DNA from: Candidatus Pantoea gossypiicola
GTDB lineage: Bacteria; Pseudomonadota; Gammaproteobacteria; Enterobacterales; Enterobacteriaceae
DNA length: 64,000 nt
Direction: 5' to 3'
Assembly (NCBI RefSeq): GCF_008632075.1
Contig: NZ_VWVM01000002.1
Location: 255,462-319,461 of the forward strand
A program made the position numbers and the translations under genes. The number at the start of each line of letters is the position of its first letter. Position 1 is the first letter of the stretch. Of this stretch, positions 6,805 to 19,426 are shown in pieces. Below the pieces are notes generated by a model. The model saw nothing but the letters and a program-made list of their open reading frames with translations. It ran no database searches and had not been told where the DNA came from.

Positions 6805-7892
6805 ATCATTTCTGCAGACAGGATCACTGAACCTGGGTTCACTTTATCCTGACCGGCATACTTAGGCGCAGTACCGTGGGTTGCTTCGAACAGTGCACAC
6901 TCATCACCAATGTTCGCGCCTGGTGCGATACCGATACCGCCAACCTGCGCCGCCAGGGCATCAGAAATGTAGTCACCGTTCAGGTTCATACAGGCGATAA
7001 CGTCATATTCAGCCGGACGCAGCAGGATCTGCTGCAGGAACGCATCCGCGATCACATCTTTAACGATGATCTCTTTGCCGGTGTTCGGGTTTTTGAACTT
7101 CATCCACGGGCCGCCGTCGATCAGTTCGCCGCCAAACTCGTCTTTCACTAACTGGTATCCCCAGTCTTTGAAAGAGCCTTCGGTGAACTTCATGATGTTG
7201 CCTTTGTGAACCAGGGTCAGTGAATCACGATCGTTGGTGATGGTGTATTCCACTGCCGCGCGGACCAGACGTTTGGTACCCGCTTCTGAACACGGCTTAA
7301 CGCCGATACCGCACTGCTCAGGGAAGCGAATTTTCTTCACGCCCATCTCTTCGCGCAGGAACTTGATTACTTTGTCCGCTTCGGCAGAGCCCGCTTTCCA
7401 CTCGATACCCGCATAGATATCTTCGGAGTTTTCACGGAAGATCACCATGTCGGTCTCTTCAGGGCGTTTAACCGGGCTTGGTGTGCCTTTGTAGTAACGT
7501 ACCGGACGCAGGCAGACGTAAAGGTCAAGCTCCTGACGCAGTGCTACGTTCAGTGAACGAATACCGCCGCCGACCGGGGTGGTCAGTGGGCCTTTAATGG
7601 CCACGCGATATTCTTTGATTAAGTCGAGCGTTTCCTGTGGCAGCCAGACGTCCTGACCGTAGAGTTCAACTGACTTCTCACCCGTGTAAATCTCCATCCA
7701 GGAGATTTTACGCTCGCCGTTGTAGGCCTTCTTCACCGCCGCGTCGACGACTTTCAGCATCACCGGGGAAACATCAACACCGATACCGTCACCCTCAATG
7801 TAAGGAATGACCGGATTGTTTGGTACGGTAAGCTTGCCCTGATTCAGGGTGATTTTCTGACCTTCCGCCGGAACTACTACTTTGCTTTCCAT
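6642..7892 (-). CDS. icd: Isocitrate dehydrogenase (NADP)
   Basis: 416 residues, the same length as E. coli Icd. It oxidatively decarboxylates isocitrate to 2-oxoglutarate with NADP in the TCA cycle. The regulatory serine phosphorylated by AceK is Ser113 in '[11 protein letters not shown]'. The metal/substrate region '[18 protein letters not shown]' and the NADP-binding '[19 protein letters not shown]' are intact. The last 54 codons are the att repeat and were probably supplied by the integrated element, leaving the protein intact. It is transcribed divergently from rluE. Confidence 0.98.
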   Translation of the reverse strand: MESKVVVPAEGQKITLNQGKLTVPNNPVIPYIEGDGIGVDVSPVMLKVVDAAVKKAYNGERKISWMEIYTGEKSVELYGQDVWLPQETLDLIKEYRVAIKGPLTTPVGGGIRSLNVALRQELDLYVCLRPVRYYKGTPSPVKRPEETDMVIFRENSEDIYAGIEWKAGSAEADKVIKFLREEMGVKKIRFPEQCGIGVKPCSEAGTKRLVRAAVEYTITNDRDSLTLVHKGNIMKFTEGSFKDWGYQLVKDEFGGELIDGGPWMKFKNPNTGKEIIVKDVIADAFLQQILLRPAEYDVIACMNLNGDYISDALAAQVGGIGIAPGANIGDECALFEATHGTAPKYAGQDKVNPGSVILSAEMMLRHLEWFEAADLIVKGVEGAIANKTVTYDFERLMDGAKLLKCSEFGDAIIENM

Positions 7893-7983
7893 TAACCTCT
7901 CCTGGGCGTTTGTTAATGATTTGTAAGATGCGCGTCAATACTACTTGAATATTTCCGTCACGCCAATCACCGCAATTTCACGT

Positions 7984-7989
7984 TATAAT
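7984..7989 (+). promoter_or_regulatory. Probable -10 box of rluE
   Basis: A perfect TATAAT in the icd-rluE gap. It overlaps the earliest in-frame ATG of rluE (7988), which argues that translation starts further downstream. No convincing -35 box is visible at the right distance. Confidence 0.45.
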
Positions 7990-8017
7990 GCGCCGAATGT
8001 TTCTGACTGCAAAGCCC

Positions 8018-8659
8018 ATGCGAAAAACAACTCAACGAATTCACCAGGATAAACGATTCAGCCGCCCGACGCGTGATGTGCGACGTGCGCCTGCCCGCCC
8101 TGCTGCTCCACGACGTGTCATTCTGTTTAACAAACCGTTCGACGTTTTGCCGCAATTCACCGATGAAGCGGGCCGCCGCACCCTGAAAGATTTTGTCAGC
8201 GTCGCAGACGTTTATGCCGCGGGTCGCCTTGACCGTGATAGCGAAGGCCTGATGGTACTGACCAACGACGGTGCCCTGCAGGCCGCGCTGACGCAGCCCG
8301 GCAAACGCACGGGTAAGGTCTATTATGTGCAGGTGGAAGGCGAGCCTCAGGAGGCGGATCTTCAGCCTCTCCGCGAAGGGGTTAATCTGAAAGATGGCAT
8401 GACGTTGCCCGCTGGCGTGGAAAAAGTGGCTGAGCCGGCGTGGCTCTGGCCGCGCCAGCCGCCAATCCGTGAGCGCAAAAATATTCCGACGCAGTGGCTG
8501 AAAGTCACACTGTATGAAGGCCGCAATCGTCAGGTACGCCGGATGACAGCGCATATTGGCTTTCCCACCTTACGGTTGATTCGCTACGCCATGGGGCGCT
8601 ATTCGCTCGACGATCTGGCTCCGGGTACGTGGCGTGAAATCAGCGATAGCCCCACCTGA
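8018..8659 (+). CDS. rluE: 23S rRNA pseudouridine synthase E
   Basis: An RsuA/RluB/E/F-family synthase that forms pseudouridine 2457 of 23S rRNA in E. coli. The catalytic motif '[19 protein letters not shown]' contains the nucleophilic Asp. '[20 protein letters not shown]' is the second family signature. A basic N-terminal leader precedes the domain and there is no S4 domain, as in RluE. In-frame ATGs exist at 7988, 7997 and 8018. I prefer 8018 because 7988 overlaps a TATAAT and 8018 aligns with 'MRK' of the E. coli protein; the choice is not certain. It lies divergent from icd and upstream of nudJ, as in E. coli. Confidence 0.93.
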   Translation: MRKTTQRIHQDKRFSRPTRDVRRAPARPAAPRRVILFNKPFDVLPQFTDEAGRRTLKDFVSVADVYAAGRLDRDSEGLMVLTNDGALQAALTQPGKRTGKVYYVQVEGEPQEADLQPLREGVNLKDGMTLPAGVEKVAEPAWLWPRQPPIRERKNIPTQWLKVTLYEGRNRQVRRMTAHIGFPTLRLIRYAMGRYSLDDLAPGTWREISDSPT

Positions 8660-8703
8660 AAATCGATTTTTTATAACCTCAGGTTAACAATTGCGGAGAA
8701 GTG

Positions 8704-9177
8704 ATGTTTAAACCTCATGTTACTGTCGCCTGTCTGGTCCAGGCAGAGGGTGAACTGCTGGTAGTGGAAGAGACGATCAACGGTCGTCCTACCTGGAATC
8801 AGCCTGCCGGACATCTCGAAGCGGATGAAACGCTGCTGGAAGCAGCCGAACGTGAACTCTATGAAGAGACGGGTATTGCGGCACCGATGCACTATTTCAT
8901 CGGGATAAACCAGTGGATCGCGCCCGACAGTACGCCTTTTGTGCGTTTTCTGTTTGGCGTCGATCTGGCGGGGAAAACGCCAACTCAGCCGCAGGATAGC
9001 GACATCGATTGCTGCTGGTGGCTGCCGCCAGCGCAGATTCTCACTGCATCTAACCTGCGTTCGCCACTGGTCGCTGAAAGCGTGCGCCTGTGGCAACAGG
9101 GCACGCGCTATCCGCTACATCTGGTCAGCCCGTTCCAGTGGCCGTTTCACGAGGGTGCGCGCCTGCCTTCTGCATGA
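8704..9177 (+). CDS. nudJ: Phosphatase NudJ (Nudix hydrolase)
   Basis: 157 residues. The Nudix box runs from '[20 protein letters not shown]' to 'TGI' (about residues 36-58), with the metal-binding RE..EE core intact. In E. coli NudJ hydrolyses hydroxymethylpyrimidine pyrophosphate and nucleoside di/triphosphates. The ATG at 8704 has a GGAG site; an adjacent GTG (8701) is in frame but less likely. It is followed 42 bases later by mnmA in the conserved nudJ-mnmA-hflD-purB run. Confidence 0.95.
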   Translation: MFKPHVTVACLVQAEGELLVVEETINGRPTWNQPAGHLEADETLLEAAERELYEETGIAAPMHYFIGINQWIAPDSTPFVRFLFGVDLAGKTPTQPQDSDIDCCWWLPPAQILTASNLRSPLVAESVRLWQQGTRYPLHLVSPFQWPFHEGARLPSA

Positions 9178-9219
9178 TAGAATGCGCCGCCTGTTTTTTT
9201 ATCGTAATGCGAGCGTGTC

Positions 9220-10332
9220 ATGTCTGACAACAGCCAGAAAAAAGTGATCGTCGGTATGTCCGGCGGTGTCGATTCTTCCGTTTCCGCCTGGTTACTGCAG
9301 CAGCAGGGTTACCAGGTTGAAGGCCTGTTCATGAAGAACTGGGAGGAGGACGATGGCGAGGAGTATTGTACCGCCGCGGACGATCTGGCGGATGCACAGG
9401 CTGTGTGCGACAAGCTCGGTATGAAGCTGCATAAAGTTAACTTTGCTGCGGAATACTGGGATAACGTCTTTGAGCATTTCCTCGAAGAGTACAAAGCGGG
9501 CCGCACACCTAACCCCGACATTCTCTGCAACAAAGAGATCAAATTCAAAGCGTTCCTGGAGTTCGCAGCGGAAGACCTGGGCGCAGATTTCATCGCTACC
9601 GGTCACTACGTGCGCCGCAAGGACGTCGATGGTCAGAGCCAGCTGTTGCGCGGTCTGGATGGCAACAAAGACCAGAGCTACTTCCTCTATACCCTGAGTC
9701 ACGAGCAGATTGCACAGAGTCTGTTCCCGGTCGGCGAGCTGGAAAAACCGGAAGTGCGCCGCATTGCGGAACAGCTGGACCTGATCACCGCAAAGAAAAA
9801 AGATTCGACCGGCATCTGCTTTATCGGCGAGCGCAAATTCCGCGACTTCCTGGCGCGCTATCTTCCGGCTCAGCCTGGCGAGATAGAAACTACCGAAGGC
9901 CAGATCGTCGGTGAACATCAGGGGCTGATGTACCACACACTGGGACAGCGTAAAGGTCTGGGTATCGGCGGGTTGAAAGAGAGCAAAGATGATCCCTGGT
10001 ATGTGGTCGACAAAGACGTGGCGCGTAACCGTCTGATTGTCGCCCAGGGTGGCGATCATCCGCGTCTGATGTCCGTTGGCCTGATTGCGCAGCAGTTGCA
10101 CTGGGTTGATCGTCAGCCAATCACCGCTCCGCTCCGCTGCACCGTGAAAACCCGCTATCGTCAGACCGATATTCCCTGTGAGATTATTCCTCAGGGCGAC
10201 GACCGGATTGCGGTGCGTTTCGACGAGCCGGTTGCTGCAGTCACGCCAGGCCAGTCTGCAGTCTTTTACCTTGGCGACGTCTGCCTCGGTGGCGGTATTA
10301 TCGAACAGCGTCTGCCATTAGTGGCGGAGTAA
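9220..10332 (+). CDS. mnmA: tRNA-specific 2-thiouridylase MnmA
   Basis: 370 residues. It thiolates U34 in the anticodons of tRNA Lys, Glu and Gln, taking sulfur from the TusE relay. The N-terminal PP-loop '[15 protein letters not shown]' binds ATP. The two catalytic cysteines are in '[12 protein letters not shown]' and '[10 protein letters not shown]'. 'FMKNWEEDD' and the C-terminal beta-barrel region are also present. Full length relative to E. coli (368). It is co-directional with nudJ and hflD. Confidence 0.98.
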   Translation: MSDNSQKKVIVGMSGGVDSSVSAWLLQQQGYQVEGLFMKNWEEDDGEEYCTAADDLADAQAVCDKLGMKLHKVNFAAEYWDNVFEHFLEEYKAGRTPNPDILCNKEIKFKAFLEFAAEDLGADFIATGHYVRRKDVDGQSQLLRGLDGNKDQSYFLYTLSHEQIAQSLFPVGELEKPEVRRIAEQLDLITAKKKDSTGICFIGERKFRDFLARYLPAQPGEIETTEGQIVGEHQGLMYHTLGQRKGLGIGGLKESKDDPWYVVDKDVARNRLIVAQGGDHPRLMSVGLIAQQLHWVDRQPITAPLRCTVKTRYRQTDIPCEIIPQGDDRIAVRFDEPVAAVTPGQSAVFYLGDVCLGGGIIEQRLPLVAE

Positions 10333-10374
10333 GCGGGCTCAGCCCGCGTTGATGACGCGTAAACAGGAGTAACC

Positions 10375-12431
<2,057 letters not shown>

Positions 12432-12438
12432 TGCCCGC

Positions 12439-12464
12439 CGCAGACCGGCACAGTCCGGTCTGCG
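12439..12464 (+). terminator. purB terminator-like hairpin
   Basis: A 10-bp stem (CGCAGACCGG / CCGGTCTGCG) with a 6-base loop, 7 bases after the purB stop. The following TTAACATCTTGTTT is only a weak U-tract and overlaps the PhoP box. Confidence 0.55.
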
Positions 12465-12497
12465 TTAACATCTTGTTTAATACATTTCGCGTATACT
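12463..12497 (+). promoter_or_regulatory. PhoP box and -10 of the phoPQ promoter
   Basis: Direct half-sites CGTTAA (12463-12468) and TGTTTA (12474-12479) are separated by exactly 5 bases, matching the PhoP box (T/G)GTTTA-N5-(T/G)GTTTA; the second half is perfect and the first matches 4 of 6. A TATACT (12492-12497) begins 12 bases downstream, the spacing of PhoP-activated promoters. This indicates autoregulation of phoPQ in low Mg2+. Confidence 0.7.
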
Positions 12498-12535
12498 TTC
12501 TGCAGGTTGACTCAAACAGAGTGTAAGGAATTTCT

Positions 12536-13204
12536 ATGCGTGTTCTGGTTGTTGAAGACAATGCCCTGCTGCGCCATCATCTCGCCGTCCAGTTACGTGA
12601 CATGGGCCATCAGGTCGATGCCGCCGAAGACGCCAAAGAAGCTGACTATTTTCTTCGGGAACATCTGCCCGATATTGCGCTGGTGGATCTCGGCCTGCCG
12701 GATGAAGATGGCATGTCGCTGATTCGCCGCTGGCGCAGTGATGCTGTGCGTCAGCCCATTCTGGTCCTGACTGCCCGTGAGGGCTGGCAGGCGAAAGTCG
12801 AAGCGCTGGAAGCCGGTGCGGATGATTACGTGACTAAACCGTTTCATATTGAAGAAGTCGCGGCACGCCTGCAGGCGCTGATGCGCCGTAACAGCGGTCA
12901 TGCGTCGCAAATCATCGATATGGCCCCGTTTCAGGTCGACCTCTCACGGCGTGAGCTGACGGTGAATGAAGAGCCGGTGAAACTCACCGCCTTTGAGTAC
13001 ACCATTGTCGAGACGCTTATCCGTAACGCGGGCAAAGTGGTGAGCAAAGACTCGCTGATGTTGCAGCTCTATCCTGACGCTGAACTGCGCGAAAGCCACA
13101 CCATCGACGTCCTGATGGGCCGTTTGCGCAAAAAGATTCTGGCGTTGCACCCCACTGAAGTCATCGCCACCGTGCGTGGCCAGGGTTACCGCTTTGATCT
13201 CTGA
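12536..13204 (+). CDS. phoP: Response regulator PhoP
   Basis: 222 residues. An OmpR-family regulator that responds to low Mg2+, acid and cationic peptides through PhoQ. The receiver domain has the acidic pair at 'VEDN', the phospho-acceptor Asp51 in '[11 protein letters not shown]', 'LTARE' and the switch lysine in 'DDYVTKPF'. The C-terminal winged helix ends '[11 protein letters not shown]'. An AAGGA site precedes the ATG. phoQ begins 2 bases after its stop. Confidence 0.98.
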   Translation: MRVLVVEDNALLRHHLAVQLRDMGHQVDAAEDAKEADYFLREHLPDIALVDLGLPDEDGMSLIRRWRSDAVRQPILVLTAREGWQAKVEALEAGADDYVTKPFHIEEVAARLQALMRRNSGHASQIIDMAPFQVDLSRRELTVNEEPVKLTAFEYTIVETLIRNAGKVVSKDSLMLQLYPDAELRESHTIDVLMGRLRKKILALHPTEVIATVRGQGYRFDL

Positions 13205-13206
13205 CC

Positions 13207-14667
13207 ATGTCCTGGTTTAACCGTTACCGCCCTATTTCGCTGCGCGCCCGCTTTCTGCTGGCCTCCGCAGCGATAGTCCTGTTCCTTTCACTCTCTTACG
13301 GCATGGTCGCAGTCATTGGCTATGTGGTGAGTTTCGATAAAAATACCTACCGGGTGATGCGCGGCGAGAGCAATCTGTTCTTTACGCTGGCGCAATGGCA
13401 TGACAATAAGCTCACCATCGCTCAGCCGGAACGCATGACGCTGAATTTTCCGACGCTGGTCTTCATCTACGATGAGCACGGCAAGCTGCTGTGGCAGCAA
13501 CGCGACGTGCCGGATATTCGCAAAAAGATCCGCCGCGAATGGCTGCTGAAGCCTGATTTCTACGAGATCGATACCAGCAACCGCACCAGCATGGTCGCGA
13601 TGGGGAACAATCTCAACGCTAAACAACGGCTTAATGACTGGGACACGGACAGCAACGATACCTTTACCCATTCGGTTGCCGTTAACCGTTACGATGCCAC
13701 GACGAATCTGCCCGCGCTCACCATCGTGGTGGTCGACTCTATTCCACAGGAGCTTCAGCACTCGGACGTGGTCTGGTCGTGGTTCAGCTATGTGCTGGCG
13801 GCCAACCTGATACTGATTGTTCCGCTGCTGTGGCTGGCCGCGCACTGGAGTCTGCGGCCAATCGGTGCGCTGACTCAGCAGGTGCGCGAGCTGGAAACCA
13901 GTCAGCGCGAAAACCTGGACGATAATCCGCCGCAGGAGTTGCGCAGTCTGGTGCGCAACCTCAATCTGCTGCTGACCAATGAGCGGCAGCGCTATACCCG
14001 CTATCGCACCACCCTTTCTGATCTGACCCATAGCCTGAAAACGCCGCTGGCCGTGTTGCAGAGTACGCTGCGCTCGCTGCGCAACGGTAAAGAGCTGACG
14101 GTGGAGCAGGCAGAACCGGTCATGCTGGAGCAGATCAGCCGCATCTCACAGCAGGTGGGATACTACCTGCATCGCGCCAGTATGCAGGCCGATCACAACC
14201 CATTGCAGCGCGATATCCATTCCGTTTCCGGTCTGCTCGACAAGCTCTGTTCGGCACTGAATAAAGTCTATCAGCGCAAAGGCGTGGCGATAACGCTGGA
14301 TATCTCACCGGAGCTGTCCTTTATTGGCGACCAGAATGACTTTATGGAAGTGCTGGGCAACGTGCTCGATAACGCCTGCAAGTACTGCCTGGAGTTTATC
14401 GAAGTCAGCGCTTTTCAAAGCGAAAATGCACTGCATCTCTATATTGACGACGATGGTCCGGGTATTCCCGAGAGCAAGCGCGATTTAGTGTTTGTCCGGG
14501 GTCAGCGTGCCGATACGCTGCGGCCAGGACAGGGCTTAGGTCTGGCGGTGGTGCGCGACATACTGGAACAGTATGATGGCAATGTCATCGCCACCAGCAG
14601 TGCGCTGGGCGGAACTCGTATGGAAGTGGTTTTTCAGCGCCAGGAAGTCGAACATCACCGCGAGTAG
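13207..14667 (+). CDS. phoQ: Sensor histidine kinase PhoQ
   Basis: 486 residues. The N-terminal membrane helix (about 17-40) is followed by a periplasmic sensor domain, a second helix (about 192-214) and HAMP. The H-box His275 is in '[16 protein letters not shown]', and the ATP-binding domain carries 'VLDNACKYC' (N box), 'DDDGPGI' and 'GQGLGLAVV'. The divalent-cation acidic patch seen in E. coli as a continuous run is here 'DTDSND' (~146-151), less dense. It phosphorylates PhoP when Mg2+ is low or antimicrobial peptides are present. Confidence 0.98.
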   Translation: MSWFNRYRPISLRARFLLASAAIVLFLSLSYGMVAVIGYVVSFDKNTYRVMRGESNLFFTLAQWHDNKLTIAQPERMTLNFPTLVFIYDEHGKLLWQQRDVPDIRKKIRREWLLKPDFYEIDTSNRTSMVAMGNNLNAKQRLNDWDTDSNDTFTHSVAVNRYDATTNLPALTIVVVDSIPQELQHSDVVWSWFSYVLAANLILIVPLLWLAAHWSLRPIGALTQQVRELETSQRENLDDNPPQELRSLVRNLNLLLTNERQRYTRYRTTLSDLTHSLKTPLAVLQSTLRSLRNGKELTVEQAEPVMLEQISRISQQVGYYLHRASMQADHNPLQRDIHSVSGLLDKLCSALNKVYQRKGVAITLDISPELSFIGDQNDFMEVLGNVLDNACKYCLEFIEVSAFQSENALHLYIDDDGPGIPESKRDLVFVRGQRADTLRPGQGLGLAVVRDILEQYDGNVIATSSALGGTRMEVVFQRQEVEHHRE

Positions 14668-14724
14668 AAAACCGTCCGGGCTGTTATACTAGCTGGCATT
14701 TACAGCCCTAAGCGGAACCCTTGT

Positions 14725-15849
14725 ATGGACTATCAGCTCGATATTAACTGGCCCGATTTTATTCAGCGCTACTGGCAGAAACGCCCGGTCGTGCTGAAGC
14801 GTGGTTTCAAAAACTTTGTCGATCCCCTTTCACCGGATGAACTCGCCGGACTGGCAATGGAAAACGAGGTGGACAGCCGCCTGGTCAGCCATCAGGACGG
14901 CAAATGGCAGGTCAGCCACGGCCCGTTTGAGAGCTATGATCATCTGGGAGAGAACAACTGGTCACTGCTGGTCCAGGCGGTTAATCACTGGCATGAACCC
15001 TCTGCCGCGCTGATGCGCCCTTTCCGCTTCCTGCCTGACTGGCGTGTTGATGACCTGATGGTGTCGTTTGCTGTGCCTGGCGGCGGCGTCGGCCCTCATT
15101 TTGATCAGTATGATGTCTTTATTATTCAGGGTACTGGCCGCCGTCGCTGGCGCGTCGGTGAAAAAGTGGCGCTGAAACAGCACTGCCCGCACCCGGACCT
15201 GCTGCAGGTTGAACCGTTCGATGCCATCATCGATGAAGAGCTGGAGCCGGGCGATATTCTCTACATTCCGCCGGGATTCCCGCACGAAGGCTACTCGCTG
15301 GAAAACGCACTGAACTACTCCGTGGGTTTCCGCGCCCCCAGCGGTCGCGAGTTAATCAGCGGCTTTGCAGACTATGCCCTGGCCAATGAGCTGGGCAGCC
15401 TGCGCTTCAGCGATCCGGATGTGCCTGCACGTGATTGCCCGTCGCAGATCCTGCCGCAGGAAATTGAAGGCGTGCGCCAGCTGATGCTGGATGTAGTCAA
15501 TCAGCCGGCGCAGTTTGAGCAGTGGTTCGGCGAATTCATTTCGCAGTCACGCCACGAACTCGACGTCGCGCCGCCGGAACCGCCTTATCAGCCTGATGAA
15601 ATTTATGATGCGCTGCAACAGGGCGATGCGCTGAGCCGGTTGGGTGGCCTGCGTGTCCTGACGATTGGTGATGCTGTTTATATCAATGGTGAGCGGGTTG
15701 AGTGTTCACGCCCTGATGTGATGGCAGTTCTGGCGAATCACTATCGCATCACACTGGAGGATCTGGGCGATGCGCTGGATGATCCGGCCGTACTGGCGCA
15801 GATCGCCGGTCTGGTGAATGCCGGATACTGGTACTTCGGCGAGGAATAA
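14725..15849 (+). CDS. roxA: Ribosomal protein uL16 arginine hydroxylase (JmjC oxygenase)
   Basis: 374 residues, formerly YcfD. An Fe(II)/2-oxoglutarate oxygenase that hydroxylates Arg81 of ribosomal protein uL16. The JmjC iron triad is visible as His125 and Asp127 in 'GPHFDQYDVF' and His187 in 'PGFPHEGYSLENALNYSVGF'. The C-terminal winged-helix dimerisation region is present. It follows phoPQ as in E. coli, with a likely own promoter in the 57-base gap (TATACT near 14687). Confidence 0.96.
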   Translation: MDYQLDINWPDFIQRYWQKRPVVLKRGFKNFVDPLSPDELAGLAMENEVDSRLVSHQDGKWQVSHGPFESYDHLGENNWSLLVQAVNHWHEPSAALMRPFRFLPDWRVDDLMVSFAVPGGGVGPHFDQYDVFIIQGTGRRRWRVGEKVALKQHCPHPDLLQVEPFDAIIDEELEPGDILYIPPGFPHEGYSLENALNYSVGFRAPSGRELISGFADYALANELGSLRFSDPDVPARDCPSQILPQEIEGVRQLMLDVVNQPAQFEQWFGEFISQSRHELDVAPPEPPYQPDEIYDALQQGDALSRLGGLRVLTIGDAVYINGERVECSRPDVMAVLANHYRITLEDLGDALDDPAVLAQIAGLVNAGYWYFGEE

Positions 15850-15883
15850 CCCACAGCGCGTAACAGTGCGCTGCGGCTGAATC

Positions 15884-15921
15884 AGGCTCTCCTGCCGTCA
15901 TGGCAAGAGAGCCTTTTTTTA
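15884..15921 (+). terminator. roxA terminator
   Basis: Stem AGGCTCTC (15884-15891) pairing with GAGAGCCT (15907-15914), with an inner TGCC/GGCA pair, followed by a run of seven T's. It separates the convergent roxA and pepT. Confidence 0.85.
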
Positions 15922-15923
15922 AT

Positions 15924-17153
15924 TTAATCCTTTTTCTGCGCGGCCAGCTCTGACAGACGCACAATCACTTCCACTGACTTCGCCATGATATTCAGCGACG
16001 CGAACTCATGCTTGCCGTGATAATTATAGCCCCCGGTAAAGATGTTCGGGCAAGGTAACCCTTTCCACGACAGCGATGACCCATCGGTGCCGCCGCGAAT
16101 CGGTTTCACCACGGGTTCAATGCCGCAGTCACGCATCGCCTGCAAAGCCAGGTCAATGATATGCGGAAACGGCTCAACCTTTTCACGCATGTTGCGATAG
16201 CTGTTGGTGATCTCAACAGTGACCGAGCAGTCAGGGTGCAGGGTTTTGTTGATCTCCGCAGCGATCTGCAGCAGCGTCTGTTTACGCTGTTCGAAACTCT
16301 CTGATTCAAAGTCACGAATGATGTAGAGCATCTCGGCGTGCTCGACGCTGCCTTTGATTTGATGCAGATGGTAGAAGCCCTCATAGCCGTCGGTGTACTG
16401 CGGTTTTTCGCCGGCCGGTACGGCCGCATGAAACTGGTTAGCCAGTTCCAGCGCATTGACCATCACGCCTTTGGCGGAGCCTGGATGCACGTTGTTACCG
16501 ACGATTTTGACCGTAGCCGAGGCGGCATTGAAGTTCTCATACTCAAACTCACCCAGATCGCTGCCATCAATGGTGTAGGCCCAGTCGGCGGCAAACGCCT
16601 CCACATCGAAGTGTGAGGTGCCGCGACCAATCTCTTCATCAGGAGTAAAGGCGACGCGGATCGCGCCGTGTGGCGTATCGCTGTCAGCCAGCTGCGCCAT
16701 CGCCGTCATGATCTCGGCGATACCCGCTTTATCATCCGCGCCCAGCAGAGTTTTGCCATCGGTAGTAATCAGCGTATGCCCAATCAGCTTGTGCAGCACC
16801 GGGAACATGACCGGTGACAGGACCTCGTTGCCATTACCCAGCGCAATGTCGCCACCGCGATAATCTTCGATGATCTGCGGATTCACATGTTTCGCTGTAA
16901 AATCAGGCGAGGTATCCATGTGGGAGATGAAACCGATAACTGGCGTCGGCCAGTCAACATTGGCGGGCAGCGTGCCCATGACGCAACAGTGATCGCTCAG
17001 GGTGACATCAACAAAACCCAGGGCCAGCAGCTCTTCCTGCAGCTGACGCGCCAGCGTCCACTGCCCTTCACTGCTAGGCACGTGGCGCGCCTGCGGCTTA
17101 GCCTGTGTCTCAACTGCCACATAACTTAAAAAGCGCTCAAGTAACTGTTCCAT
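15924..17153 (-). CDS. pepT: Peptidase T (tripeptide aminopeptidase)
   Basis: 409 residues. An M20B metallopeptidase that removes N-terminal residues from tripeptides in the cytoplasm. The di-zinc ligands are in '[12 protein letters not shown]' (His, with the catalytic Asp two residues on), 'LLGADDKAG' and the catalytic glutamates in '[10 protein letters not shown]'. '[16 protein letters not shown]' and the C-terminal '[14 protein letters not shown]' are family blocks. It runs convergent with roxA and divergent from potA, as in E. coli. Confidence 0.97.
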   Translation of the reverse strand: MEQLLERFLSYVAVETQAKPQARHVPSSEGQWTLARQLQEELLALGFVDVTLSDHCCVMGTLPANVDWPTPVIGFISHMDTSPDFTAKHVNPQIIEDYRGGDIALGNGNEVLSPVMFPVLHKLIGHTLITTDGKTLLGADDKAGIAEIMTAMAQLADSDTPHGAIRVAFTPDEEIGRGTSHFDVEAFAADWAYTIDGSDLGEFEYENFNAASATVKIVGNNVHPGSAKGVMVNALELANQFHAAVPAGEKPQYTDGYEGFYHLHQIKGSVEHAEMLYIIRDFESESFEQRKQTLLQIAAEINKTLHPDCSVTVEITNSYRNMREKVEPFPHIIDLALQAMRDCGIEPVVKPIRGGTDGSSLSWKGLPCPNIFTGGYNYHGKHEFASLNIMAKSVEVIVRLSELAAQKKD

Positions 17154-17466
17154 ATCCCATCCTTTAAAAGTGACGTCCGGTATTATTCACAGACCCGCTG
17201 GTCACAACGTTGCGTAAAATCATTTGCAGACAGGTTAGCGCTGTCGGTGACCTTTGGGAAAGGAATAAGCCCGAAAAAAACGCCTGATTACGTGATTGTT
17301 GCGGCAAACCTCGCAATGTTGTTAACAGCCGGTCGAATTGCCGCGACCAGGCGGGCAAAACATGGCAATGCCTTATTTTTCAGGTATCATCCGCCCCTCT
17401 TTGCTGGCTGGCTGCACTGAGCAGCTATGCTGTAACCTGTTCGACCTTAGACAGACTGAGACTAAA
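17154..17466. other. pepT-potA divergent promoter region
   Basis: About 310 bases with no supported gene. It holds the promoters of pepT (minus) and potABCD (plus), including a TATCAT near 17384. I see no clear operator. Confidence 0.5.
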
Positions 17467-18582
17467 ATGACGCAAACACGCGCACAGCAGGCGCTGGTTA
17501 CGCTTTCTGGCATCAGTAAAGCTTTTGATGGTAAGACCATCATTGATGATTTTAACCTGACCATCCATCACGGTGAGTTCATCACCCTGCTCGGCCCGTC
17601 GGGCTGTGGCAAAACCACCATTCTGCGCCTGATTGCCGGGCTGGAAGCGGCTGATCGCGGCCGTATCTCACTAGATGATCAGGACATTACTGATACGCCG
17701 GCCGAACACCGTCACGTCAACACCGTGTTTCAGAGCTACGCGCTGTTTCCCCATATGACCGTGTCTGAAAACGTCGCCTTTGGCCTGCGGATGCAGAAAA
17801 CCCCGGCGGCAGAAATTGAGAGCCGGGTTAAAGATGCGCTGGCGATGGTGCAGCTGGAACACTTTGCCGATCGCCGCCCGCATCAGCTTTCCGGCGGCCA
17901 GCAACAGCGTGTGGCGATTGCCCGCGCGGTCGTAAACCGTCCCAAAGTGCTGCTGCTGGACGAATCGCTCTCGGCGCTGGACTATAAGCTGCGCCGTCAG
18001 ATGCAGAACGAGCTCAAAGCCCTGCAGCGTAAGCTCGGCATTACCTTTGTCTTTGTCACCCACGATCAGGAAGAGGCGCTGACCATGTCCGATCGCATCG
18101 TGGTCATGCGTGATGGCAAAGTAGTGCAGGATGGTACCCCACGCGAAATCTACGAAGAGCCCGAAAACCTGTTTGTTGCCCGCTTTATCGGCGAAATTAA
18201 TGTCTTTGACGCTGAAGTGCTCGCCAGCGACAGCGCGCCAGACGTGCGGGCCCGGGTAGAGGGACGCGAGTGCGAGATCCACTGTACTTTCCCGGTCAGT
18301 GTGGGTGACCGGCTGCATGTTCTGCTGCGTCCGGAGGATCTGCGGGTGCAGGAGATGCATGATGACAGCGCATCAGATGGCCTGATTGGCTATGTGCGCG
18401 AACGTAACTACAAAGGCATGACGCTGGAGTCTGCGGTAGAGCTGGAGAACGGTAAGCTGGTTACGGTCAGCGAGTTCTTTAATGAGGATGACCCGGACGT
18501 TGATCACTCACTTAATCAGAAGATGGCCGTGAGCTGGGTGCCGGGATGGGAGGTGGTACTGCCGTATGAAGCTGACGCGTAA
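17467..18582 (+). CDS. potA: Spermidine/putrescine ABC transporter ATPase PotA
   Basis: 371 residues from the ATG at 17467; the frame is open 43 codons upstream, but that part has no homology to PotA. Walker A is 'GPSGCGKTT', the signature '[14 protein letters not shown]', Walker B 'VLLLDES' and the H-loop 'VTHDQEEAL'. The C-terminal regulatory domain has '[16 protein letters not shown]', linked in E. coli to feedback inhibition by spermidine. It powers PotBC. Its end overlaps potB by 17 bases. Confidence 0.97.
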   Translation: MTQTRAQQALVTLSGISKAFDGKTIIDDFNLTIHHGEFITLLGPSGCGKTTILRLIAGLEAADRGRISLDDQDITDTPAEHRHVNTVFQSYALFPHMTVSENVAFGLRMQKTPAAEIESRVKDALAMVQLEHFADRRPHQLSGGQQQRVAIARAVVNRPKVLLLDESLSALDYKLRRQMQNELKALQRKLGITFVFVTHDQEEALTMSDRIVVMRDGKVVQDGTPREIYEEPENLFVARFIGEINVFDAEVLASDSAPDVRARVEGRECEIHCTFPVSVGDRLHVLLRPEDLRVQEMHDDSASDGLIGYVRERNYKGMTLESAVELENGKLVTVSEFFNEDDPDVDHSLNQKMAVSWVPGWEVVLPYEADA

Positions 18583-19426
18583 TAGTTTTCAGAAGGGGGT
18601 CATCGCACTGATCGTCGGCTGGCTGGTGCTGTTCGTCTTTGTGCCCAATCTGATGATTTTTGTTACCAGTTTTCTGACGCGCGATGATGCCCACTTCGTC
18701 AGCGCGGTGTTGACCTTCAGTAATTATACCCGGCTGCTCGACCCGCTTTATGCGCAGGTGCTGCTGCACTCGCTGAACATGGCGCTGATTGCGACTCTCG
18801 GCTGTCTGCTGCTCGGCTATCCTTTTGCCTGGTGTCTGACAAAACTCACGCCGCGCCTGCGTCCGCTGATGCTGTTTCTGTTGATTGTACCTTTCTGGAC
18901 CAACTCGCTAATCCGTATTTACGGCCTGAAAATTTTCCTCAGCCCCCGTGGCTGGCTGAATGATTTCCTGCTGTCGCTGGGGCTGATCGATAAACCGTTT
19001 CGCATCATGTATACCCCGGAAGCGGTGATCCTCGGGCTGATCTACATTCTGCTGCCGTTTATGGTGTTGCCACTCTACTCCAGCCTGGAGAAACTGGATA
19101 AACCGCTGCTGGAAGCGGCGCGCGACCTCGGTGCCGGTAAGCTGCAAACCTTTTTCCGTATTATTTTGCCGCTGACCATGCCGGGCATCATTGCGGGCTG
19201 TTTGCTGGTGTTGATCCCGGCAATGGGGCTGTTTTACGTTGCCGATCTGATGGGCGGCGCAAAGAATCTGCTGATCGGCAACGTCATCAAAAGCCAGTTC
19301 CTCAACATCCGCGACTGGCCGTTTGGCGCGGCTACCAGCATTGTGCTGACACTGCTGATGGGATTGCTGTTGCTGATTTACTGGCGCGCGGCGCGCCTGC
19401 TGAATAATCGGGTGGATTTAGGATGA
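18566..19426 (+). CDS. potB: Spermidine/putrescine ABC transporter permease PotB
   Basis: 286 residues with six predicted membrane helices. The cytoplasmic EAA loop that docks on PotA is '[21 protein letters not shown]'-like, followed by '[10 protein letters not shown]'. It forms the channel together with PotC. The start lies within the potA 3' end (17-base overlap), and the stop overlaps potC by 4 bases (ATGA), indicating tight translational coupling. Confidence 0.97.
   Translation: MKLTRNSFQKGVIALIVGWLVLFVFVPNLMIFVTSFLTRDDAHFVSAVLTFSNYTRLLDPLYAQVLLHSLNMALIATLGCLLLGYPFAWCLTKLTPRLRPLMLFLLIVPFWTNSLIRIYGLKIFLSPRGWLNDFLLSLGLIDKPFRIMYTPEAVILGLIYILLPFMVLPLYSSLEKLDKPLLEAARDLGAGKLQTFFRIILPLTMPGIIAGCLLVLIPAMGLFYVADLMGGAKNLLIGNVIKSQFLNIRDWPFGAATSIVLTLLMGLLLLIYWRAARLLNNRVDLG

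Noticed and set aside
9292..10101. 269-codon minus-strand frame opposite mnmA
   Set aside because: mnmA is unambiguous on the other strand; the translation is a codon-bias shadow without domain features.
17671..18360. 229-codon minus-strand frame opposite potA
   Set aside because: Shadow of a clear ABC ATPase gene; no start signals.
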